Source of the DNA: Brevibacterium gallinarum
GTDB taxonomy: Bacteria > Actinomycetota > Actinomycetes > Actinomycetales > Brevibacteriaceae
Assembly: GCF_014836885.1 (NCBI RefSeq)
Contig: NZ_JACSPY010000007.1
Coordinates: 1 to 64,000 of the forward strand
Direction: 5' to 3'
Length of the DNA: 64,000 bases
The notes beneath the pieces were generated by a model, which saw only the letters and a program-made list of their open reading frames with translations, ran no database searches and was not told where the DNA came from. The stretch's first letter is position 1, and the number at the start of each line of letters is the position of its first letter. A program made the position numbers and the translations under genes. Shown here one piece after another: positions 57,436 through 64,000 of the stretch.

Positions 57436-60135
57436 ATGGAGCTCTCACCTGCCGAAGCCTATGCCGCTCACCAGCGACGCGTGAAAGAGGCAGGCTCACC
57501 GCTTGGCCGCTATGCCGCTGAACTCGACTACGAGCTCGATGACTTCCAGAAGACCGCCTGCCTGTCGCTGCAGGCCGGCAAGTCCGTGCTCGTGGCAGCC
57601 CCGACCGGGGCCGGCAAGACCGTCGTCGCCCAGTTCGCCGTGCGGCTGGCCTTCGAACGCGGTGTGCGCGCCTTCTACACCACCCCGATCAAAGCGCTGA
57701 GCAACCAGAAGTTCCAGGAGCTGTGCGAGGAGTACGGCGAGGACAACGTCGGACTGCTCACCGGAGACACGACGATCCGCCGCGACGCCCAGGTCATCGT
57801 CATGACCACCGAGGTGCTGCGCAACATGATCTACTCCGGCACCGACCTGTCGAAGCTCGGCTTCGTCGTCCTCGACGAGGTCCACTACCTCGGCGACAAG
57901 TTCCGCGGGCCGGTGTGGGAAGAGGTCATCATCCACCTGCCGGTGCACGTCGCACTCGTGAGCCTGTCGGCGACGGTGTCGAACGCCGAGGAGTTCGGCG
58001 ACTGGCTGGCCGAGGTGCGCGGCGACACCGACGTCATCGTCTCCGAGCACCGGCCGGTGCCGCTGTACAACCACGTCGCCGTCGGCACGAACCTCTACCC
58101 GCTCTTCGCCCCGGGCAAGAAGAACGCACACAAGCTCAACCGCGACCTGACGTATGCGACCCAGAAGTTCACCCGCCGGCCGACCAGCCGCCGGGATCGC
58201 CGCAATCCTCGGCAGATGCGCTTCCGCCGACCGTCGCGCACCTCGCTCATCAGCGAACTGCTGCATGAGCGGCTCCTGCCGGCGATCTACTTCATCTTCT
58301 CCCGCAGCGCCTGTGATGACGCTGTCGAACAGTGCCTGGCCGCCGGTCTCGATCTCACCACCTCGATGCAGAAGCGCCACATCCGCGCCCGGCTCGAAGA
58401 CCTGCAGGACGAACTGGCCCAAGAGGATCTCGGCGTGCTCGGCTTCCACAGCTTCGCCACCGGGATGGTCCACGGGTTCGCCGCCCACCATGCCGGGCTC
58501 ATCCCGCAGTTCAAGGAGCTCGTCGAGGAGCTCTTCGCCGCCGGGCACCTGCACGTCGTCTTCGCCACCGAAACGCTGGCACTCGGCATCAACATGCCCG
58601 CCCGCACCGTGGTGCTGGAGAAGCTGACGAAGTTCAACGGCGAGTCCCATGTCCAGATCACACCGGGGGAGTACACCCAGCTGACCGGCCGGGCCGGGCG
58701 GCGCGGCATCGACATCGAAGGCCATGCCGTGGTCGTGTGGCATCCGACGATCGAGCCCGAGGAGATCCAGTCGCTGGCCTCGAAGCGCACCTATGCGCTG
58801 CGTAGCCAGTTCACCCCGACGTACAACATGGCCGCCAACCTGCTGGCCCGCATGACCAAGGACGATGCCGCGAAGGTGCTCGAGACCTCGTTCGCGCAGT
58901 TCCAAGCCGACCGCGGTGTGGTGGGCCTGGCGAAGAAGCTGCGCCGCAATGAAGAGGCCATGGCCGGCTACGAACGGTCGATGGAGTGCGAGGCTGGGGA
59001 CTTCATGTCCTATGCGCAGCTGCGCCGGACCCTGTCGACGATGGAGAAGAAGGCCAGCCGGTACCGTTCGAAGGTCAAGCAGCGCGACGTCGTCGAATCG
59101 CTGGCCGGTCTGCAGCCCGGTGATGTCATCGTGCTGCCGTCTCACAAGTTCTCCGAACCGGCTGTTGTCATCCAGGAGATGCAGAGCCAGGACGGCACGT
59201 CCCGGCTGCCGACGATCCTCACAAGCTTCGGCAAGGTCTGGCATCTGCGCCCCCACGAGGTGACCGAACCGGCCCAGCTGCTCGGCCACATCCGCATGCC
59301 GCGGAAGTTCAACCACCGGCAGGTCGCCGCCCGCCGGCAGGTCATCGAGACGATGGAAGCGGCTTTCGACCGCGGCCAGCTGACCTCCCCGAAGGGCAAG
59401 CACAAGACCAAGCACCGTCCGCAGCGCAGCGGTGAGGCCGAGATCGACGAGGTCCGCCAGCAGCTGCGCGCCCATCCCTGCCACGCGTGCCCGGAGCGGG
59501 AGAACCATGCCCGCTGGGCCGAACGGCTGTTCAAGCTGCAGCAGGAGACCGCTCAGCTGCGCAAGCAGATCTCCGGGCGCACCTCATCGATCGCCCACGT
59601 CTTCGACCGGGTCTGCTCGGTGCTCACCGCGCTGCACTTCCTGCCCGATGACTCGCGGATCCTGCGCCGCATCTACGGTGAACGCGACCTGCTCGCGGCG
59701 ATGAGCGTGCGCGCAGGCCTGTGGGATGAGCTGACCGAACCCGAGGCGGCAGGCCTGGCCTCAGCACTGTGCTACCAGTCCCGGCGCGAAGGCGGCTGGG
59801 GAATGCCCCCGATGCCGACGGCCGGTCTGCAGGATGCTGCCGGGGAGCTGCGCGGACTGTGGGCTGACCTGTTCCGGCTTGAGACTGACTTCCGGCTGCC
59901 GCCGACGCCCGAACCTGACTTCGGGCTCGTGCAGGCGATCTTCCGCTGGACGGAGGGCAAGAACCTCAGCGGCGCGCTGGCCGGCAGTGACGTCGCCGCT
60001 GGTGACTTTGTGCGCTGGGCCAAGCAGACCCTCGACATGCTCGGCCAGATCGCCGATGTCTGCCCACCGTCGGTCGAACCGACCGTGCGCCGGGCTGCCG
60101 ATGCGATCCGCCGCGGCGTCGTCGCCGACTCCTGA
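57436..60135 (+). CDS. helY: Ski2-like DEAD/DEAH-box helicase HelY
   Basis: An 899-residue superfamily 2 helicase of the Ski2/Mtr4 type. Walker A is APTGAGKT (55-62), motif II is DEVH (147-150), motif III is SLSATVSNAEEF, and motif VI is QLTGRAGRRGID. The C-terminal part has the Ski2-like DSHCT domain (about residues 700-890). A CHACPERENH motif at about 676-685 gives a possible metal site. It probably unwinds RNA in RNA decay or processing. It follows tatC as in M. tuberculosis (Rv2092c). Confidence 0.93.
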   Translation: MELSPAEAYAAHQRRVKEAGSPLGRYAAELDYELDDFQKTACLSLQAGKSVLVAAPTGAGKTVVAQFAVRLAFERGVRAFYTTPIKALSNQKFQELCEEYGEDNVGLLTGDTTIRRDAQVIVMTTEVLRNMIYSGTDLSKLGFVVLDEVHYLGDKFRGPVWEEVIIHLPVHVALVSLSATVSNAEEFGDWLAEVRGDTDVIVSEHRPVPLYNHVAVGTNLYPLFAPGKKNAHKLNRDLTYATQKFTRRPTSRRDRRNPRQMRFRRPSRTSLISELLHERLLPAIYFIFSRSACDDAVEQCLAAGLDLTTSMQKRHIRARLEDLQDELAQEDLGVLGFHSFATGMVHGFAAHHAGLIPQFKELVEELFAAGHLHVVFATETLALGINMPARTVVLEKLTKFNGESHVQITPGEYTQLTGRAGRRGIDIEGHAVVVWHPTIEPEEIQSLASKRTYALRSQFTPTYNMAANLLARMTKDDAAKVLETSFAQFQADRGVVGLAKKLRRNEEAMAGYERSMECEAGDFMSYAQLRRTLSTMEKKASRYRSKVKQRDVVESLAGLQPGDVIVLPSHKFSEPAVVIQEMQSQDGTSRLPTILTSFGKVWHLRPHEVTEPAQLLGHIRMPRKFNHRQVAARRQVIETMEAAFDRGQLTSPKGKHKTKHRPQRSGEAEIDEVRQQLRAHPCHACPERENHARWAERLFKLQQETAQLRKQISGRTSSIAHVFDRVCSVLTALHFLPDDSRILRRIYGERDLLAAMSVRAGLWDELTEPEAAGLASALCYQSRREGGWGMPPMPTAGLQDAAGELRGLWADLFRLETDFRLPPTPEPDFGLVQAIFRWTEGKNLSGALAGSDVAAGDFVRWAKQTLDMLGQIADVCPPSVEPTVRRAADAIRRGVVADS

Positions 60136-60139
60136 TACT

Positions 60140-60175
60140 ACAGCGCCGCCTCACCCATCGGCGAGGCGGCGCTGT
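60140..60175. terminator. bidirectional terminator between helY and secA2
   Basis: A perfect 13-base-pair stem (60140-60152 with 60163-60175) with a ten-base loop lies between the convergent stops. Confidence 0.75.
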
Positions 60176-60191
60176 GCTGTCAGGCTGCGGT

Positions 60192-62456
60192 TCAGCGTCC
60201 CCGTGCGCGCTTGACGACGGTTTCGATGTCCGAGCCGAACGTCGACTCTGTCGTGAGATACGTCCAGGTCGATGATGGGCGCTTCATGCCGTGAGAGGGC
60301 AGGTCGATGCCGTCTGCGGTGATCTCAGCATCTTCGAGCGCCTCGGTCGCCGCATCCAGGACATCGGGCCAGAAGGTGTCGAAGGCCTGGATCGATTCGG
60401 TGTTGAACGCCTCGTGCGGGCGCTCCTTGGCCAGGGTGCGCAGGTGGATGCCCTCGCGCAGGTCGTTGAGGTAGGCCAGGTGCTCGACCCACCGCTGGTC
60501 GAGCTGGAAGAGCAGCACATCGCGCAGGGCGTCGTCGACGACCTCGCTGCCGAGCTTCTCATCCCAGGCCTCGGTCTGCTCCGGCAGCCGCTCACGCAGC
60601 TCATCGGCACCCGAATGCTCCTTGCGGATCCGGTCGCGCTTGCCGAGCACGATCTCGCGCTGCTGCTTCATCAGCTGGTTGAACCGCCACGTATCGCGGT
60701 GCACAGCTGTGTTGTGGCCTTCTGACATGCGCTGGGCGTGCTCGACGAGCTGGGCTGCGCGCCGGTTGGCGATGTGGCCGGTCTCATCGCCTTCCTCGAC
60801 GAAGCGCTTGGCCTCGGGCACCCGGCTCATGAGCTCGTCTTCAAGGCTGGTGAAGAACACCGAGGAGCCCGGGTCGCCCTGCCGGCCGGCGCGTCCGCGC
60901 AGCTGGTCGTCCAGTCGCGAGGACGGGTAGCGTCCGGCGCCGATGACGAGCAGTCCGCCGGCTTCGACGGCCTTCTCATCGGCCAGCCGGATATCGGTGC
61001 CGCGCCCGGCCATCTGGGTGGACACGGTCACCGCTCCGCTGCGGCCGGCTTCGGCGATGATCTCGGCTTCCCGGGAGTCGTCCTTGGCGTTGAGCACCTG
61101 GCAGGAGATCCCGCGTTCGCGCAGCCGTTCGGCCAGGCTCTCGGATTCGGCGACCGAGCGGGTGCCGATGAGGATCGGCCGGCCGTTGGCGTGCTGTTCG
61201 TCGACTTCCTCGACGATCGCACGCTCCTTGGATTCCTGGAAGGTGTAGAGCCGGTCGGGTTCGTCTTCGCGGATGACCTTCTCATGCGGTTCGACCGGGA
61301 CGATCTCCAGGTCGTAGAACTCCCGCAGGTCATCTCCGACCGCCAGGGCCGTGCCGGTCATGCCGCAGACAGTCTCGTAGCCGCGGATGAACTCCTCGAC
61401 GGTCATCTGGTCGAGGATCTCACCGGATTCGGTGGTCTTGAGCTTCTCCTTGGCCTCGACTGCCGCCTGCAGTCCGTCGGGCCAGCGCTGCAGATCGGCC
61501 ACGCGTCCGCGGGAGCCGGAGATGAGCTTCACCTGCCCGTCGACGATGAGGTAGTCGACGTCGCGCTTGACGAGCGCCTCGGCGTACAGGGCGATGTTGA
61601 TGGCGGCCAGCGTCTGCGCGTCCTCGCCGAAGAGGTCGGCATCGAGGAGCTCTTCGATGTGGTCGACGCCGGCATCGGTGAGGGAGACGGCCTGCTTGTC
61701 GTCGCTGACCTCGTAGTGGAGGCCGGGTTCGAGGTTCGTCACGAGGGCGGCGATCTTCTCATCAGCATCCTGCACCTCGGTCGAGCCGGCGAGCACGAGC
61801 GGCACGCGGGCTTCGTCGATGAGCACTGAGTCGGCTTCATCGACGATGACGACGTCGCGGCTGGGCACGCGGATCTCATCGTCATCGACGATGAACCGGT
61901 CGCGCAGGACGTCGAATCCGATCTCCGTGACCGCCCCGTAGACGACTTCGGCGCGGTAGGACCGGCGGCGGGTGCCATCGCTGTCAGCTTCTGAGATGCT
62001 GGCCGATTCGACGCCGAGGAGGTCGAACAGCGGCTTCATCCAGTTGCGGTCGCGGACAGCAAGGTAGTCGTTGACGGACACGACGTGCACGGTGCGGCCC
62101 TGCAGCGCGTAGCCGGCAGCGGCCATCGCCCCCACGAGCGTCTTGCCCTCACCGGTGAGCATCTGCACGATCGAGCCGTCGAGCAGGCCGATGAGTCCCT
62201 GGATCTGGGAATTGTAGGGCCGCTCGTCAAGTGCCCGGTCGGCGGCTTCGCGCACGAGGGCTGCGTACTGGCGCAGCTGCTCCTGCCGCGATCCGGAGGT
62301 GAAGATGTCAGCGGCCTTCACCGCGATGTCCTCGTCGCTGAGTTCGGCGTACTCCTCGGCCAGGGTGTCGATCTGCGGCCAGGCCTTCTCGAGCCAGCCG
62401 ATGCTCTTGTCTGCTTGGGCACCGGGTCGGTTGAGCAGGCGGGAGAGGAATCCCAT
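60192..62456 (-). CDS. secA2: accessory Sec translocase ATPase SecA2
   Basis: This 754-residue SecA homologue is shorter than SecA1 and lacks the C-terminal linker and zinc domain. Walker A is TGEGKT (101-106), Walker B is VIVDEADSVLIDEARVP, ETVCGMTGTA and STQMAGRGTDIRL are the second motor domain, and QLRGRAGRQGDPGSS is motif VI. In actinobacteria SecA2 exports a small set of proteins. It starts GFLSRLLNRPG at the ATG at 62456. It converges on helY and is downstream of the exonuclease gene. Confidence 0.9.
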   Translation of the reverse strand: MGFLSRLLNRPGAQADKSIGWLEKAWPQIDTLAEEYAELSDEDIAVKAADIFTSGSRQEQLRQYAALVREAADRALDERPYNSQIQGLIGLLDGSIVQMLTGEGKTLVGAMAAAGYALQGRTVHVVSVNDYLAVRDRNWMKPLFDLLGVESASISEADSDGTRRRSYRAEVVYGAVTEIGFDVLRDRFIVDDDEIRVPSRDVVIVDEADSVLIDEARVPLVLAGSTEVQDADEKIAALVTNLEPGLHYEVSDDKQAVSLTDAGVDHIEELLDADLFGEDAQTLAAINIALYAEALVKRDVDYLIVDGQVKLISGSRGRVADLQRWPDGLQAAVEAKEKLKTTESGEILDQMTVEEFIRGYETVCGMTGTALAVGDDLREFYDLEIVPVEPHEKVIREDEPDRLYTFQESKERAIVEEVDEQHANGRPILIGTRSVAESESLAERLRERGISCQVLNAKDDSREAEIIAEAGRSGAVTVSTQMAGRGTDIRLADEKAVEAGGLLVIGAGRYPSSRLDDQLRGRAGRQGDPGSSVFFTSLEDELMSRVPEAKRFVEEGDETGHIANRRAAQLVEHAQRMSEGHNTAVHRDTWRFNQLMKQQREIVLGKRDRIRKEHSGADELRERLPEQTEAWDEKLGSEVVDDALRDVLLFQLDQRWVEHLAYLNDLREGIHLRTLAKERPHEAFNTESIQAFDTFWPDVLDAATEALEDAEITADGIDLPSHGMKRPSSTWTYLTTESTFGSDIETVVKRARGR

Positions 62457-62553
62457 GTGTCACGTCCTCAGAGTCGTCTCGGGGAGGGGCGCCGCTGCCG
62501 GCGCCGCGGGTTCGTGCTGTGGAAAGTCTACGTGCTCAGTTCCCGAACACGGC

Positions 62554-64000
62554 TCAGCTGTGCAGCTGTGGTGTTTCGAACGGCCATTCGCGGCTGACGG
62601 TGATGCTCTGATCGCCGCGTTTGCGGCGCAGGTAGCTTTCGAAGCTCGCCGCCTGATCCCGCTTCCAGGCGATCTGGGCGGCGTGGATCTCCGCGGCACT
62701 GAGCGTGCCGATCGTCTCCGGGTGGGCTGCGGCGATCCGCAGCGCGATCTCGACGGCGGCCAGCGCATCGGCGGTCGCGTCGTGGGCGTTGTCGAGCTCG
62801 ACGTTCCAGTGCTCGGCCAGGGCTGTGAGGACGCGCGAGCCGCGCCGGTAGGGGTCGACCTGTTTGTCGATGACGAAGGTGTCGATGACCGGCGGGCACG
62901 CCTGGGAGGCACGCTGCCGGCTGCCCAGCCGGATCGTCTCGGCTTCGAGGATCGTGAGGTCGTAGACGATGTTGTGCCCGACGAGGATCCCGCCGTCATC
63001 GCGGATGCGTGAGAACCATTCGAGCAGCTCGGCCAGCACCTCTGCCAGCGGCCGGCCGTGGGCGCGCACATGCTCGGTGGAGATGCCGTGCACCTCGGCG
63101 GCCGCGGCGGGGATCTCGACCCCGGCGTCTGCCAGCCATTCGAGCCGGCTGGTCTCGACGCCATCGCGGAACTCACACAGTGCGGCGGTGACGATGCGGG
63201 CGGTGTGCGGGTTGGTGCCGGTGGTCTCCAAGTCGAAGCCCCATACCGGTGAGCGGGTCCAGCCGGAGGTCAGCTGCGGGGGTTCCGGGGTGGGGAACAG
63301 GGCTGCCTGCTCAGCGGCGCCGGCTGGATCGTCTGCGCGCACCGCCGCCGGTTCGGCGGCTGCCGGGGTGGCGGGTGCCGCACCGGGTGCAGCGGATGGG
63401 ACGAGGGAAGCGATGAGACGTTCGGCGCTGCGCTCGAAGCCGTGGTCGCCGGCCAGTTCCCGCAGGGTCGCGGCATCCCGCTTCTCCTCTGCGGTCTCGA
63501 CTGCAGCGAGGAAGGCGGCGACGTCGAGGTCGTCGGCACACGTCATCACCTGGTGCCCGCGGCGCACCGCCTCGGCGGAGGTGACGATGTTCTCCTGGCG
63601 CTTCGGGCTCAGGCCGTGGTCCTTCTGCCCGGCCTGCGCTGCGGCGATGACGGCATCGAGGCTGCCGTAGCCGGCGATGAGCTTGGCGGCGGTCTTCTCG
63701 CCGATTCCCGGCACACCGGGCAGCCCGTCGGACGGGTCGCCGCGCAATGCGGCCAACGCCCGGTAGGACGGGCCGTCGGGCACACCGTATAGCTCCGGCA
63801 GGTCTGCCGCCTGCACGGTCTCCCACACGCCGCCCTTCTTCGGCCGGCACACAGTGACCCGCCCGTCGTCATCGAGCAGGGCGAGCAGATCGCGGTCAGG
63901 GGAGACGATGACAACCGGTTCTGCGGTGGCAGCGATGAGCGAGGCGATGACGTCGTCGGCCTCGGTGCCGGCCACCTCGGCGACGGGAATGCCAGCGGCG
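62554..64000 (-). CDS. fusion of FEN-type 5'-3' exonuclease and DnaQ-type 3'-5' exonuclease (5' end outside the window)
   Basis: At least 481 codons are open to the window edge; the true start lies beyond it. The visible N-terminal part is the second half of a Pol I-type 5' nuclease: EADDVIASLI, VIVSPDRDLLALL and the H3TH block SDGLPGVPGIGEKTAAKLI. After an Ala/Pro-rich linker of about 45 residues comes a complete DEDDh exonuclease: FDLETTGTNP (Exo I), GHNIVYDLTILE (Exo II) and HDATADALAA (Exo III). The frame is continuous with no stop or shift. In M. tuberculosis the equivalent gene near helY (Rv2090) encodes only the 5' nuclease, as far as I recall. No polymerase domain follows. Confidence 0.85.
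   Translation of the reverse strand, partial: AAGIPVAEVAGTEADDVIASLIAATAEPVVIVSPDRDLLALLDDDGRVTVCRPKKGGVWETVQAADLPELYGVPDGPSYRALAALRGDPSDGLPGVPGIGEKTAAKLIAGYGSLDAVIAAAQAGQKDHGLSPKRQENIVTSAEAVRRGHQVMTCADDLDVAAFLAAVETAEEKRDAATLRELAGDHGFERSAERLIASLVPSAAPGAAPATPAAAEPAAVRADDPAGAAEQAALFPTPEPPQLTSGWTRSPVWGFDLETTGTNPHTARIVTAALCEFRDGVETSRLEWLADAGVEIPAAAAEVHGISTEHVRAHGRPLAEVLAELLEWFSRIRDDGGILVGHNIVYDLTILEAETIRLGSRQRASQACPPVIDTFVIDKQVDPYRRGSRVLTALAEHWNVELDNAHDATADALAAVEIALRIAAAHPETIGTLSAAEIHAAQIAWKRDQAASFESYLRRKRGDQSITVSREWPFETPQLHS

Noticed and set aside
1-64000. CRISPR arrays, prophage or integrative element
   Set aside because: No regularly spaced repeats, integrase or phage structural genes were seen. 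The only mobile DNA is the transposase tail at the left edge.

Overview
The window is a gene-dense, high-GC (roughly two-thirds G+C by eye) actinobacterial chromosome segment. Several markers point to Actinobacteria: a complete Pup-proteasome locus, the mycothiol ligase MshC, an InhA-type enoyl reductase behind fabG, the ImuA/ImuB/DnaE2 mutasome, actinobacterial SecA2 and frequent GTG starts. Gene content fits a Micrococcales member such as Brevibacterium; the genus is a guess. Many genes have a TAnnnT-type -10 element ending 6-8 bases before the start codon, so leaderless mRNAs look common.

Region 1 (1-12.4 kb) is housekeeping and accessory: the tail of an IS481 transposase at the left edge, then surf1-small protein-DUF3099 on the minus strand, fabG-inhA, sixA, serB, an unrecognised protein divergent from an orphan ABC ATPase, a TauE/SafE exporter, a SpoU-type rRNA methylase, a putative phosphatase, a YbaK-type deacylase, rpmE2, a dual-cysteine pyridoxal kinase and trmL. 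Region 2 (12.4-18.1 kb) is the mutagenic repair operon imuA-imuB-dnaE2 behind a LexA box and a near-leaderless promoter. Region 3 (18.2-20.7 kb) is metY-metX, preceded by helically phased ATGAC repeats. Region 4 (20.7-27.1 kb) is a fatty-acid module resembling the M. tuberculosis fadE5/fadA2/fabG4/htdX block, with a divergent TetR gene. A tRNA-Leu(GAG) and a homing-endonuclease-associated-repeat protein follow.

Region 5 (28.1-30.6 kb) is an sqdB-sqdX pair that predicts sulfoquinovosyl diacylglycerol synthesis. Region 6 (30.9-42 kb) runs from an M20 peptidase and a YdcZ-type transporter through DUF5703, uppP, DUF3090, SCO1664 family, mshC, PAC2, a HAD phosphatase and a RecB-like nuclease. Region 7 (42.1-64 kb) holds an M50 protease, trmI, mpa, dop, pup, prcB, prcA, pafA, two FKBP isomerases, DUF3866, pafB-pafC, tatA-tatC, helY, secA2 and a nuclease cut by the right edge. 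From about 33 kb to the end the order follows M. tuberculosis Rv2137c to Rv2090, recalled from memory.

Functionally the window joins protein quality control (pupylation, 20S proteasome, FKBPs, Tat and SecA2 export) with DNA-damage response (LexA-controlled mutasome and the PafBC activator). The observations most worth checking are the Mpa ATPase without the usual C-terminal gate-opening GQYL, the sulfolipid gene pair, and the fusion of a FEN-type 5' nuclease to a DnaQ-type 3'-5' exonuclease.
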